Positions 7,343 to 16,046 of a stretch of 64,000 bases of DNA are shown here, piece by piece. The notes under the pieces are model-generated. The model ran no database searches. It was not told the origin of the DNA and saw only the letters and a program-made list of their open reading frames with translations. The position numbers and the translations under genes are program-made. The stretch is from Halorussus salinisoli (GTDB taxonomy: Archaea; Halobacteriota; Halobacteria; Halobacteriales; Haladaptataceae), in assembly GCA_005239435.1 (NCBI GenBank), contig SZNP01000005.1, positions 248,001 through 312,000 on the forward strand. Direction: 5' to 3'. The number at the start of each line of letters is the position of its first letter. Within the stretch, counting starts at the first letter, position 1.

Positions 7343-9879
7343 CCGACGAAGAGATCGAAACGGAGACGGACGGCGGGTACGCAGACGCGACTCACGGGGC
7401 CGACCACCACCACGATCTGCCCGACCCCTCGAGCGTCAAGCGGTGGCTGGTCACGACCAACCACAAGGACGTCGGCGTCCTCTACACCATCACGGCGCTG
7501 TTCTTCCTCGTGTTCGGCGGGGTGCTGGCGCTGCTGATGCGCCTCCAACTGTGGACGCCCGGCGCGACCCTGCTCGAACCGTTACAGTACAATCAGGCCG
7601 TCTCGGCCCACGGCCTCATCATGGTGTTCTGGTTCCTCTCGCCGTTCGCCTTCGGGTTCGCGAACTACGTAGTGCCCCTCCAAATCGGCGCGAAAGACCT
7701 CGCGTTCCCGCGATTGAACGCGCTGTCGTACTGGCTCTACCTCTTCTCGGGCGTCCTGCTGGGTGTGTCGTTCTTCCAGGGCAGTACCTTCGCGGGCGGG
7801 TGGACGATGTACGCGCCGCTGAACCTGCCGGTGTACACGCCGAACATCGGCGCGAGTACGGCGGTGCTGGCGCTCACGATGTTCACCGCGTCGGTGACTA
7901 TCGGGTCGGTCAACTTCCTGACGACGATGCACCGGATGCGCGCCGAGGGGCTGACCCTCCGTCGGATGCCCCTGTTCACGTGGACCATCCTGCTCACGAC
8001 GTGGATGATGCTGTTCGCGTTCGCCGCCCTGCTGGCCGCGCTGATGATTCTCTCCGCGGACCGCCTGCTCGGGACGACCTACTTCGCGGCGACCGGCCAC
8101 GCCGGAGCGCTGCTCTGGGCGCACCTGTTCTGGTTCTTCGGCCACCCCGAGGTGTACATCGTGTTCTTCCCGGCGCTCGGCGTGATGGCCGAGTGCTTCC
8201 AGACCTTCACGGGTCGGCGACTCGTCGGCCGGAAGTGGTTCATCGCGGCGATGGTGCTGGTGGCGCTCCAGAGCTTCCTCGTCTGGATGCACCACATGTT
8301 CCTGACGTCCATCAACCTCGAGATAAAGACGCTGTTCATGGCGACCACCATCGGTATCTCGCTGCCCTTCGACCTGATGGTGTTCGCGCTCATCTACACC
8401 ACCGTCAAGGGGAAGGTCCGGTTCACCACGCCCTTCCTGTTCTCGTTCGGCGCGCTGATGCTGTTCATCCTCGGAGGCATCACGGGCGTCTTCCTCGGCG
8501 CGGTCGTCCTCGACTACGAGTTCCGAGGCACCTACTGGGTGGTCGCGCACTTCCACTACGTGATGGTCGCGGGCGTGACCGCGCTGGTCGGCGGACTCTA
8601 CTACTGGTACCCCAAGATGACGGGCAAGATGTACGACCAGTTCCTCGGGAAGGTCCACTTCGCGCTCTACTTCGTCGGGTTCAATCTGCTCTACTTCCCG
8701 ATGTTCGTCGCGTGGGAGACGCCGCGCCGGGACTTCGTGTATCCCGAGGCGTTTATCGGATGGCACCAGGTGGCGACGGTCGGCGGGTTCGTCCTCGGCG
8801 CGTCGTTCCTCGTGATGTTCTACAACCTCTCGAAGAGCCTCTGGGTGGGCGAGGAGGCGGGCGACAACCCGTGGCAGTACTCGACCACCACGGAGTGGGC
8901 CATCCCCTCGCCACCGCCGCTGGAGAACTTCCCCGGCCGACCCTCGTTCAGTAGCGGGTCGCTGGAGTTCCGGAGAGGCGCGGGTGGCGTCGCAGACGGT
9001 GGCGAGTTGACGAGCGAGGAAGCGACCGACGGAGGCGTCGCGCACGGCCACGCGGCCGAGGCCCGCGCGGACGAACCCGAGAGCCACGCCAGCATCTGGC
9101 CCTTCGCCATCGGGGTCGCGTCGTTCGTCCTGCTGTTGGGCCTGTCGGGCCTCCAGGGCGCGAGCTATCCGGCGGGTCTCGAAGGCGGCTTCTACGCTAC
9201 GATGACGGTCGGCGGCCTGCTCGGCGGGTTGTGGGCGCTGGTCCGGATGGCCCGCGAGGAGTTCCACGCGCTGACCGGCCCGTTCGGCGAGAGTTGGCCG
9301 TTCGAGGGCGTCGAGAACACCAAACTCGGCGTCTGGATATTCCTCGCCAGCGACGTGGTGCTGTTCGGCGCGTTCATCGGCTCCTACGCCTTCATCCGCG
9401 TGGCGGAGGGGTGGACCGACTGGCACCACCTGATTCCGGCGGCACACGTCCCCCTGCCGGGACTCGTCAACACCTACATCCTGCTGACGAGTAGTTTCAC
9501 GGTTGTTCTGGCCCTCGTCGCGGCCGAGAAGGGAAGCCGGTGGGGACTGGTCGGGTCGCTGGTGACGACGTTCGTCCTCGGAGTCGCGTTCCTCGTCAAC
9601 AAGGCGCTCGAATGGATGCACCTGTTCCACGTCCACACCGAAGCGTTCCCGCAGGGGTGGAACATCGGGACGAACGTCGCGTCCTCGACGTTCTACCTGA
9701 CGACGGGCCTGCACGGTCTGCACGTCATCGCGGGGCTGATAGTCACTCTGTACTTGATTGCCCGCGCGTGGAACGGAGCGTATCTCGACGACGACAGGCC
9801 GGTCGAGTACTTCGGGCTGTACTGGCACTTCGTGGACATCGTGTGGCTGTTCCTGTTCCCCCTGTTCTACATCCTGTGA
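7339..9879 (+). CDS. coxAC: Fused cytochrome c oxidase subunits I and III
   Basis: This 846-residue protein joins a subunit I domain (about 30-540) to a subunit III domain (about 620-846). Subunit I carries the redox-centre motifs VSAHGLIMVFW, FGHPEVYIVFF, WMHHMF and VVAHFHYVMV. Subunit III is recognised from ENTKLGVWIFLASDVVLFGAF and GLHGLHVIAGL with seven predicted helices. A His/Ala/Glu-rich linker separates them. Such I-III fusions are known in haloarchaea and some bacteria. It overlaps coxB by 4 nt and is followed by coxD, forming a coxB-coxAC-coxD operon. It is probably a separate enzyme from the stand-alone CoxA at 3889. Confidence 0.95.
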   Translation: MTDEEIETETDGGYADATHGADHHHDLPDPSSVKRWLVTTNHKDVGVLYTITALFFLVFGGVLALLMRLQLWTPGATLLEPLQYNQAVSAHGLIMVFWFLSPFAFGFANYVVPLQIGAKDLAFPRLNALSYWLYLFSGVLLGVSFFQGSTFAGGWTMYAPLNLPVYTPNIGASTAVLALTMFTASVTIGSVNFLTTMHRMRAEGLTLRRMPLFTWTILLTTWMMLFAFAALLAALMILSADRLLGTTYFAATGHAGALLWAHLFWFFGHPEVYIVFFPALGVMAECFQTFTGRRLVGRKWFIAAMVLVALQSFLVWMHHMFLTSINLEIKTLFMATTIGISLPFDLMVFALIYTTVKGKVRFTTPFLFSFGALMLFILGGITGVFLGAVVLDYEFRGTYWVVAHFHYVMVAGVTALVGGLYYWYPKMTGKMYDQFLGKVHFALYFVGFNLLYFPMFVAWETPRRDFVYPEAFIGWHQVATVGGFVLGASFLVMFYNLSKSLWVGEEAGDNPWQYSTTTEWAIPSPPPLENFPGRPSFSSGSLEFRRGAGGVADGGELTSEEATDGGVAHGHAAEARADEPESHASIWPFAIGVASFVLLLGLSGLQGASYPAGLEGGFYATMTVGGLLGGLWALVRMAREEFHALTGPFGESWPFEGVENTKLGVWIFLASDVVLFGAFIGSYAFIRVAEGWTDWHHLIPAAHVPLPGLVNTYILLTSSFTVVLALVAAEKGSRWGLVGSLVTTFVLGVAFLVNKALEWMHLFHVHTEAFPQGWNIGTNVASSTFYLTTGLHGLHVIAGLIVTLYLIARAWNGAYLDDDRPVEYFGLYWHFVDIVWLFLFPLFYIL

Positions 9880-9881
9880 CC

Positions 9882-9929
9882 ATGAACCGAAATTACACCA
9901 TCGAATCCACACTCCGAATCCACCCATGA
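9882..9929 (+). other. 15-codon mini-ORF between coxAC and coxD
   Basis: An ATG two bases after the coxAC stop opens a 15-codon frame. Its TGA overlaps the coxD ATG (ATGA, 9926-9929). It could be a translational-coupling relay or a chance ORF. No homology can be judged at this length. Confidence 0.25.
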
Positions 9930-10189
9930 CACGAACGAAACTCTACACCGCGATTTACGTCGTATTGTTCGTCTTCGCGACCGCACAGGTCCTCGTGGAG
10001 CAGTCGGGCGGACTGCCCTACTGGACCGCGTTCTGGGTCATCATCGCGCTGTCGTTCGTGAAGGCCCTGATGGTCGCGTGGTACTACCAGCACCTCAAGT
10101 GGGAACCTCGGTCGGTGTCGTTCACGATGTTCGTGGGCCTGCTGGCGGCGCTGGCGCTGACGACTGCGGCGGCGTACTCGATACTGTAG
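9926..10189 (+). CDS. coxD: Cytochrome c oxidase subunit IV-like membrane protein
   Basis: An 87-residue protein with three hydrophobic helices: YTAIYVVLFVFATAQVLVEQ, WVIIALSFVKALMVAWYY and a C-terminal TMFVGLLAALALTTAAAYSI. This matches the small CoxD/CyoD-type subunit IV family by length and by the VKALMVAWYYQHLKWE turn. It is the last gene of the coxB-coxAC-coxD operon, about 45 bp after coxAC. Confidence 0.85.
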   Translation: MTRTKLYTAIYVVLFVFATAQVLVEQSGGLPYWTAFWVIIALSFVKALMVAWYYQHLKWEPRSVSFTMFVGLLAALALTTAAAYSIL

Positions 10190-10283
10190 GAGCGCCTTCC
10201 GTGACGTGGTTGCGAAACGCCCGGTGCCACCGTCTTGCCCGGTACCCCCGTCTTGATATGTCGTGGCGTGGTCCGTACCGCCA

Positions 10284-11276
10284 ATGGGCGAGACGAACGA
10301 AACGCCGAGGTCACGTCGAGGGACCGGCAGAGCCGAACGATGGTTCCTGTTGACCGGACGCAGGTCCCTGGTCGCAGTCGTCCTCCTCGCGGGTATCGGA
10401 GGACTGTTCGCCGTGGCCGGGTTGCTCGGTCTCGCCACGGTGACGACGCCGAGTCGAGTGCTGTGGTTCCTCAACGGAACGGTCAACGGTCTGTTGACCC
10501 TCGTGCCGATTTCGGTCGGCGTCAATCAGATCGTCCTCTCTCACGAGTTGGGGTCGATTCAGGACCTCTACGAACGTCGGCGGGAAATCGGCGAGTTCCG
10601 CAAGCGCGTCGAACGTCGTGCCGACGAGCGAGTGAGTTCGCCGCGAGCGTCCGAGTTCTTCCGGACGCTTCTCAACGCCGTCTCCGAAACGGCGACGGCG
10701 TTCCGAGACGAATGCGAGCAGGACGGCGAACTTGGCGACGAAATCGAGTCGTACGTCCGGTCGGTGGTCGCCGAGGCCGAACGGACGAGTGACGAGTTGG
10801 CCGCCGAGGAGTACAGCATGCTCGACACGCTGTTGACCGTACTGGCGTACGACGATTCGATGCAGTTCTACGAGACCCGGCGAATACGGAACGGGTTGGA
10901 CGCGGACCTCTCGGCCGAGACGGTGGCCAAACTGAACGAAATCGAGGAACAGTTCACCGAAATCGACGCCGCCCGGCAGTACCTCAAGACGGTCGTCGTC
11001 GAACGACAACTCGCACGGCTCTCCCGACTGCTCGTCTACACCGGTATCCCGTCGGTCGCTGTGGCCGCGCTCGGAATCTTCACCTATAGAGATATCGCCG
11101 GGCTAACGCTCTATCACGCGGCGATGGTCTCGATAGCCGGCTCGTTGGTAGTCTTCTCGCTGGTTCCGCTCGCCGTCCTGTCGGCGTACATCCTCCGAGT
11201 GGCGACCATCGCGCGCCGGACGGCGGCGTTCGGTCCGTTCGTTCCCGCGTCTAAAGTCGGGTCGGACGACGACTGA
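10284..11276 (+). CDS. Four-helix membrane protein with central helical domain (paralogue of 24010-25062)
   Basis: A 330-residue protein with two N-terminal membrane helices (around GRRSLVAVVLLAGIGGLF and LNGTVNGLLTLVPISVGV). A long hydrophilic helical region (about 90-240) follows, then two C-terminal membrane helices. It shares its architecture and several motifs with the protein at 24010-25062. These include an asparagine-glutamine pair after helix 2 (GVNQIVLS versus SINQLLLG) and a D-x-ARQY-K motif followed by LSR-LLY-G-P just before helix 3. I chose ATG 10284, and a GTG at 10263 is an alternative. Function is unknown. Confidence 0.75.
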   Translation: MGETNETPRSRRGTGRAERWFLLTGRRSLVAVVLLAGIGGLFAVAGLLGLATVTTPSRVLWFLNGTVNGLLTLVPISVGVNQIVLSHELGSIQDLYERRREIGEFRKRVERRADERVSSPRASEFFRTLLNAVSETATAFRDECEQDGELGDEIESYVRSVVAEAERTSDELAAEEYSMLDTLLTVLAYDDSMQFYETRRIRNGLDADLSAETVAKLNEIEEQFTEIDAARQYLKTVVVERQLARLSRLLVYTGIPSVAVAALGIFTYRDIAGLTLYHAAMVSIAGSLVVFSLVPLAVLSAYILRVATIARRTAAFGPFVPASKVGSDDD

Positions 11277-11303
11277 AACCGGTCGCGCACACGCGCCGTC
11301 CGC

Positions 11304-11624
11304 TCAGCCCGGAGCCTGCACCATCGACACCGCGAGGTACGTGAAAAAGAAGAACGCGTAGACGGCCACGAGACCGGCGACGACCTTCAGGTGGTAGACG
11401 AACAGGTCCTCGCGCTCGGCTTCGAGCGCCGCGTCGTAGGCCTCTCGCTCGTCTGCCGAGCAGTCGTCTCCGTGGGAGTCGCCGACGTGGAGCGCACGAA
11501 GTCGCTCGGTCCGGAACGGTCGGTGACAGTGGGGACACCTGACGGGCGTCTCGTCGTCGGGCACGCGCACGTCGGTGTCCGAGACAGTCGTCGTCGCAAT
11601 CGTCGTCACCAGCGCGATCGGCAT
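11304..11624 (-). CDS. C2H2-type zinc-finger, single-helix membrane protein
   Basis: A 106-residue protein with a zinc-finger-like CPHCHRPF segment (about 30-37) followed by histidines (LHVGDSHGDDC). An acidic helix follows, then a C-terminal membrane helix (LKVVAGLVAVYAFFFFTYLAV). It resembles small haloarchaeal proteins with a cytoplasmic metal-binding finger anchored by one helix. The start at 11624 follows the stop of the upstream gene by 2 nt, so the two are co-transcribed. Because its neighbour shares a CoxA-type helix, a role in oxidase biogenesis is conceivable but unproven. Confidence 0.7.
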   Translation of the reverse strand: MPIALVTTIATTTVSDTDVRVPDDETPVRCPHCHRPFRTERLRALHVGDSHGDDCSADEREAYDAALEAEREDLFVYHLKVVAGLVAVYAFFFFTYLAVSMVQAPG

Positions 11625-11626
11625 CG

Positions 11627-12064
11627 CTACCCTCCGAAGACGAGTTTGACCGCGATGGCCGCGACGGACAGCGACCCGAGCAGCCACGCGCTCAGGAGTG
11701 CGGCCTGGGCGCTCTGGAGTCCGCGGAATCGCGCGGAACTGTACGTTCCCCATAGGAGGAATCCGACGATCAGAACGCCGAACATCCCCGCCAAGGCGAC
11801 CCAGCTTCCGACCGCCGACGCTACCGCGGCGTCACTGACGAGCAGTACCGCGCCGCCGGCCGCGACGAAAACCAGCAGGAGGAAGCCCGCGACCCACGCG
11901 CCGACCGAATCGGTCACGCCGGTTCCGTCCGTCGGGTCGCGCCTCCCCCCGCTCGCCGAGGAGTCGTATCTCCGCCAGTCCTCCATCCGGGCGACGAACG
12001 CCCAGACCCCGAGCAGTACGACGCCGGTCACGAGCGCACTCACCAGATAGGCCGTTCGAGCCAT
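11627..12064 (-). CDS. Membrane protein with CoxA-type N-terminal helix
   Basis: A 145-residue protein with four to five membrane helices. The first helix ends in VARMEDWRRYD, matching the N-terminal extension of both CoxA proteins in this window (RMEDWRSY and RIENWRSY), and the start codons align exactly. The rest does not resemble subunit I and lacks heme-ligand histidines. It is followed 2 nt later by the zinc-finger membrane gene. Function is not recognised. The shared helix suggests assembly with, or regulation of, the heme-copper oxidase. Confidence 0.7.
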   Translation of the reverse strand: MARTAYLVSALVTGVVLLGVWAFVARMEDWRRYDSSASGGRRDPTDGTGVTDSVGAWVAGFLLLVFVAAGGAVLLVSDAAVASAVGSWVALAGMFGVLIVGFLLWGTYSSARFRGLQSAQAALLSAWLLGSLSVAAIAVKLVFGG

Positions 12065-12204
12065 GGAAATCGGTTCGTAAGCTATTGTTAGAGAGTATCA
12101 AGCATAAATGTTGACCTGCCTCGGAGGAGACCGTCCCACGTCACGTGATAACACAGTTCAGTCAGTTTTAATAGATGTCCGGTAATAGCAGCAGATACGT
12201 CAGC

Positions 12205-12223
12205 CGCCCAGAACGACTGGGCG
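12205..12223 (+). promoter_or_regulatory. Stem-loop in leader before the 59-codon ORF
   Basis: CGCCCAG at 12205-12211 pairs with CTGGGCG at 12217-12223 around a 5-nt loop. A TATA-like tttaat lies at about 12169-12174, and a GAGGTGA Shine-Dalgarno sequence follows the stem, 5 nt before the ATG at 12239. The layout is that of a structured 5' leader. Confidence 0.35.
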
Positions 12224-12238
12224 CGCGAGGTGACACCC

Positions 12239-12418
12239 ATGAAATGCCCACCCATCCGGACCGACGCCCTCGGCGCTTCAGCCGACGGCGTGGCGTCCGT
12301 CTTCACGGCGTTCGTTCCTTCGGCCGGAGTGATTCCGGCGGGGGCCGACGACGCCGGTCGGGTGGGCAATACGGGCGATAATGGGTATCGCCTCGAACGG
12401 ACCATCCCGACCGCGTAA
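12239..12418 (+). CDS. Possible 59-residue hypothetical protein
   Basis: ATG 12239 has an excellent archaeal ribosome-binding site (GAGGTGA) and lies downstream of a TATA-like element and a small hairpin. The product begins MKCPPIRTDALGASADGVAS and is Ala/Gly/Asp-rich with no recognisable domain. Codon usage is compatible with coding, but the frame is short and no homologue is known to me. The confidence rests on the expression signals and not on the protein. Confidence 0.35.
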   Translation: MKCPPIRTDALGASADGVASVFTAFVPSAGVIPAGADDAGRVGNTGDNGYRLERTIPTA

Positions 12419-12736
12419 GGCGTTCGCGGACGCCGACGGGAACTCGTTCCCGTCGGCCACGTGACGCCGGGTCGGCTCGCTTCCTCTCGAACTCACGACT
12501 CGGAAGCGAGCGGCGTGCGTCGGGAAGGGTCCGTGAGACCACGTCCTTCTCCGGCGCACTGACTCGGTAGCCGCGACTCGTCTCCGTGAGTCGGTCCGAA
12601 CGATCAGACACGTCTGCGCTCCCGACAGCGCCGCGTCTCGCGGCCGCGAGCGAACACTCGCCGGGAGACACCGACCGCGACCGAACGACCACCCCACACA
12701 GAACGACCACGAACACACCAACCACGACGTATCACC
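12419..12736. other. Intergenic region with a 12-bp perfect inverted repeat
   Basis: No gene is credited here. At 12432-12457 two 12-nt arms (GCCGACGGGAAC and GTTCCCGTCGGC) are separated by only 2 nt, a near-palindrome that could be a terminator-like hairpin or protein-binding site. The last 60 nt before 12737 are unusually rich in A and C (ACC/CAC runs), an unstructured leader for the next gene. Confidence 0.4.
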
Positions 12737-13042
12737 ATGACCGCACCCACCATCGACGCGACCGCCGACCTCGAAATCCAAGTCCCTCGCGGCGACGACG
12801 GTACGCTACAGGACGGTATCGCCACCGTCCTCGGCCGAAGCGCCGCAGTCGACCGCACGGAAGTCGTCGACATCTCGGGCGTCACTCCGACGCTCAACGA
12901 CCTCCGCGTGGACGCCTCGGTCCGCCTGCACGTCCACCTCGACGATTCGGTCGAGGACGAGCGGGCGGCCGTCCGCGAAACCGTCGCCGACCAGTTCGGC
13001 GTTCGGGCCGTCACGGCCGTCGAGACCGACCAGTCGGCCTGA
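12737..13042 (+). CDS. Small acidic hypothetical protein
   Basis: A 101-residue acidic protein without membrane segments or cysteines. The C-terminal half has alternating beta-strand and helix character (DLRVDASVRLHVHLDDS then AAVRETVADQFGV). That suggests a small alpha/beta fold, but I do not recognise a family. It is followed 134 bp downstream by a small membrane protein on the same strand. Confidence 0.6.
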   Translation: MTAPTIDATADLEIQVPRGDDGTLQDGIATVLGRSAAVDRTEVVDISGVTPTLNDLRVDASVRLHVHLDDSVEDERAAVRETVADQFGVRAVTAVETDQSA

Positions 13043-13176
13043 CCGCTGGACTCAGCCAGCGGTCGGGCGACTCCGCCGTGACCCGCCGACCGACTCCGCG
13101 ACGCTTTGTCGGCCGACTTCGGCGCCGCGCGGACACGACGCATCGCTCGACCACCGAACTCACCCGACTCAGACCA

Positions 13177-13476
13177 ATGCGACACACGCAGTACACGCTC
13201 GAATTGCCCAAGCGAACGACGTTGCGAGACGCCGCCGCCCGGACGGTCGAGGCGACCGCTCACTGCGCCGCGACCGCGGCAGTCGTCCTCGCCGCGACAG
13301 CGGCCTTCACCGCGGGTGCCACGACCATCGCGCTCGCGCTCGCCGTCGTCCTGTCGACCCTGCCCGCCCATCCCGTCGCCCTGTTCGCGGCCGCCGCGAC
13401 CGCCGTCGTCGTGGCCTCCGCGCTCCCCCTGCTGGCGCTGCTCTCGGCCCGCGTTACGCTCCGGCGACTCGACTGA
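13177..13476 (+). CDS. Small two-helix membrane protein
   Basis: A 99-residue protein with a short polar N-terminus (MRHTQYTLELPKRTTL) and two Ala/Val-rich hydrophobic segments (about 30-57 and 62-88). It ends in a basic tail. The ATG at 13177 is the natural start. Unrecognised and probably haloarchaea-specific. Confidence 0.55.
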   Translation: MRHTQYTLELPKRTTLRDAAARTVEATAHCAATAAVVLAATAAFTAGATTIALALAVVLSTLPAHPVALFAAAATAVVVASALPLLALLSARVTLRRLD

Positions 13477-13586
13477 CAGGACGGACCGTCCGTCGGTCGA
13501 ATCAGCCCAGTGTCCGGGGATAGGCTCTTCTTACGCCGGGTAAGGTGCGCCATAACAATGGAAACGTGGCCCAGAGAACCGATGGC

Positions 13587-13880
13587 ATGGACCTGAAAGA
13601 CATAACGCGCGGACTGCGAGGCGACGACGAACGCACACGTCAGGACGACCAATCGCGGGCGACGGCCGACTCTCGGCCCGACGGCGCGGCGCAGTCCTCT
13701 GTGAGCGAATCTACCGACACTACGGCGGGCCGAACCGACTCCGAGACCGACGGCTCCGGACCCACCGACTCGGACCGCGACGACGAACACGTCTGCTCGT
13801 TCTGCCAGACCGAGTTCGACGCCGACCGCGGCGTCTGTCCGGCGTGCGACGCCGAAATCGTCTTCCGGGGGCCGCGGTAG
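13587..13880 (+). CDS. Acidic protein with C-terminal zinc ribbon
   Basis: A 97-residue protein beginning MDLKDITRGLRGDDERTR. A long, disordered Ser/Thr/Asp-rich region leads to a C-terminal zinc knuckle pair (CSFCQTEFDADRGVCPACDAE). The alternative GTG start at 13545 would add 14 residues, but the MDLKDI start is more typical. The N-terminal amphipathic motif plus zinc ribbon resembles small haloarchaeal adaptor proteins. The function is unknown. Confidence 0.7.
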   Translation: MDLKDITRGLRGDDERTRQDDQSRATADSRPDGAAQSSVSESTDTTAGRTDSETDGSGPTDSDRDDEHVCSFCQTEFDADRGVCPACDAEIVFRGPR

Positions 13881-13990
13881 TCGCAGTTCTCACGTCTTCG
13901 GGGAAATACGGCGTTATACGGTGCGTAAGCCGGAACCTGTCGTGCAACGTAAGCACACTTTTACACCAGATGATGTCGTGGCAGGCTTCA

Positions 13991-15202
13991 ATGAACCGTC
14001 GGCACACTCGTCGGCAGTTTCTGGGGACTAGCGTATCGGCCGGACTCGCGGGGATTGCGGGGTGCGCCGCACCGACTGGCAATCGGCGACAGCAGAGCGG
14101 CACCGACGGCGGGGGAAGCCGACCCCCGGAATCGACCACTCCGGACACGACGACCGAGGAGATGGCGCAGGCCAACGCCGAACCGGTAGACGTCCGGGGT
14201 GCGCTCTACGTCCCCTCGCGGGCGTGGAACACCTTCCAGATGTGGCACGAGTACGACGAGCAGGTCATCGAGCGCGACCTCGGTTACGCCGAACAGATCA
14301 ACATCAACGCCATTCGGACGTGGGTCAGCTACGAGCAGTGGGTCGAAGACTCCAGGAAGTTGGAGCAGGCCGTCGAACACTTTCTGACGGCGGCCGACGA
14401 GAGAGGGATACGAGTGTTGTTCGGGCTCTTCGAGAGCGTCGGCAAGGAACCTACCGAGCACAACCTCCACAACACCGACCCGCTGACCGCCCCGCCGGTC
14501 CAGTCGCCGTCGAGCGAAGTCATCCAGAACCGCAGCAAGTGGGATGGACCGCGGGAGTACGTCCGGTGGTTCATGAAGCGGTGGCGGGACGACGACCGCC
14601 TGCTCGCCATCGAGTCGATGAACGAACCGGGGTGGCTCCCGAACATGAAGCGATTCGCCAAGGGGATGTTCGAGACGATGGCGAAGAATCGCGGGTCGGT
14701 CCCGTTGACCGTGGGTTCGACCAGTCTCGCCAACAACGCGGACTACGTCGATTGGGGGTCCGACGTGCTCCAGTTCCACTACAACTTCCCGAGCAACCGC
14801 GACGTGTACCACGACCTGCTCCCGGACGCCGTCCAACTCGGCGAGGACCTCGACATGCCGGTCTACCTGAGCGAGTGGCAACGCGTCGCCAACTACGGTT
14901 GGGGAAGCAGCGAGACGGTGGACGAGTGGCAACCCGACTACGCCTCCATCGCGCCGGTCGTCCACCAGCACGGCGTCAGCAACTTCTTCTGGTCGCTGAT
15001 GGTGAAACCGGCCTACGTCCGGTACATGCGCAAGCGCGGCATCATCAACGGCCTGTTCCACGAGGACGGCGCAGTCTGGAACGAGGCCGACGCCAAGGCC
15101 ATCAAGGCGATGTCTGGCGACGCCGAAGTCGAAGTCGACCAGCGCCGCGAGTGGCCCGAGTGGGCGGCGAAGGTCAAACGTCACGCGTTCGGCGGGAACT
15201 GA
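13991..15202 (+). CDS. Secreted GH5-like glycoside hydrolase, Tat lipoprotein
   Basis: A 403-residue protein with a twin-arginine signal (RRQFLGTSVSAGLAG) ending in a lipobox-like IAGC, so it is likely exported folded and lipid-anchored. The mature part is a TIM-barrel glycosidase of GH5/clan A type. SMNEPGW carries the predicted acid/base (about E212), and VYLSEWQ carries the predicted nucleophile (about E295). Substrate cannot be inferred, though beta-mannan or cellulose-type sugars are typical. A TATA-like cttttaca near 13958 fits a short leader before ATG 13991. In-frame upstream starts exist but would bury the signal peptide. Confidence 0.8.
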   Translation: MNRRHTRRQFLGTSVSAGLAGIAGCAAPTGNRRQQSGTDGGGSRPPESTTPDTTTEEMAQANAEPVDVRGALYVPSRAWNTFQMWHEYDEQVIERDLGYAEQININAIRTWVSYEQWVEDSRKLEQAVEHFLTAADERGIRVLFGLFESVGKEPTEHNLHNTDPLTAPPVQSPSSEVIQNRSKWDGPREYVRWFMKRWRDDDRLLAIESMNEPGWLPNMKRFAKGMFETMAKNRGSVPLTVGSTSLANNADYVDWGSDVLQFHYNFPSNRDVYHDLLPDAVQLGEDLDMPVYLSEWQRVANYGWGSSETVDEWQPDYASIAPVVHQHGVSNFFWSLMVKPAYVRYMRKRGIINGLFHEDGAVWNEADAKAIKAMSGDAEVEVDQRREWPEWAAKVKRHAFGGN

Positions 15203-15233
15203 GTTTTCGTCGGGTTGCCGTCGAACAGGGAGT

Positions 15234-15557
15234 TCAGTACAGTTTCCCGCCGAGCGGTACGTCCTCGTCGGGACCGACCAGAACCGGATGGCCCTCCTCG
15301 TCCGGCACGCCGACGGTCAGCACTTCGGACTTCTCGCCCGCGATGCGGACCGACCCGAGGTTCGTCGCGCAGAGGACCTGCCGACCCACGAGGTCCGCGG
15401 GGTCGTAGTTGTACCCCGTCTGGGCGACCGACTGGACCTCCTCGTCGCCGAGGTCGATTTGCAACTTCGCCATCTCGGGCTTGTTCGTCTCGGGGAACGA
15501 CTCCGCGTCGAGAACTTCGCCGACGCGAAACGTGGTGTCGAACAGGCTTTCGGACAT
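15234..15557 (-). CDS. tRNA-binding domain protein (CsaA/MetG C-terminal-like)
   Basis: A 107-residue OB-fold protein of the EMAP/CsaA tRNA-binding family, also known as the C-terminal domain of methionyl-tRNA synthetases. The diagnostic pattern is visible: FRVGEVLDAE at the N-terminus, then KLQIDLGDEE, then LVGRQVLCATNLGSVRIAG, then GPDEDVPLGGKL. It may act as a tRNA-binding or chaperone-like protein. Monocistronic. An intergenic repeat copy lies upstream. Confidence 0.85.
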   Translation of the reverse strand: MSESLFDTTFRVGEVLDAESFPETNKPEMAKLQIDLGDEEVQSVAQTGYNYDPADLVGRQVLCATNLGSVRIAGEKSEVLTVGVPDEEGHPVLVGPDEDVPLGGKLY

Positions 15558-15744
15558 GGCGAGGGTGTACGCAGTCGGCCGACTTAAAATCCCAGTCGCG
15601 CTTCGCCCGCGTCGGTGGAATCCGGTCGGTGGTCGTCGGAGTACGAGGGGGATTAGGGACCGTTTAAACCGACGGATTCGGGGTGGTTTCCGCTCTTCGG
15701 CGCGCCCCACCGTCTGGGATTCGGTAGTGGCGATTACGCGAGCA

Positions 15745-15870
15745 AGAGACGGAAGCAGGAGGGAGCTAGCTACTCCGCGAGTCGGCCAGACCGCACAGCA
15801 CCCCACGGCGACCGCGAATCTCACGTCTCCCCAATCTCGTCTCCACGATGACGCCGGCACGCGCCGGGGA
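15745..15870 (-). repeat. Dispersed intergenic element, copy 1
   Basis: Read on the minus strand it contains the family core GGGGAGACGTGAG, then GGTGCTGTGCGG, then the terminal GAGTAGCTAGCT. It is the shortest and most diverged copy. The rest of the 15558-16046 gap holds an AT-rich tract (about 15910-15955, with acatatatataattc) and no credible gene. Confidence 0.55.
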
Positions 15871-16046
15871 CTCTCTTCCGTCGAACGCAACCGTCAGGAC
15901 GCTCAGAGACATATATATAATTCTAATGTAATCAAATGTATTTCTTTAAAGAACGTCTAGTAGGGTACGAGAACGCGCTGCTCGTGCGCGGCGCGGTTGC
16001 GCCAACACGCACGGGCGTCGTGAACGAAGTAACTCGGTCGTCGCAC

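Noticed and set aside
7582..9927. 781-codon antisense ORF opposite the CoxA-CoxC fusion gene
   Set aside because: Its composition (Arg/Glu/Asp/His-rich, no domain) is the mirror of GC-rich coding DNA. The plus-strand frame carries unmistakable oxidase motifs.
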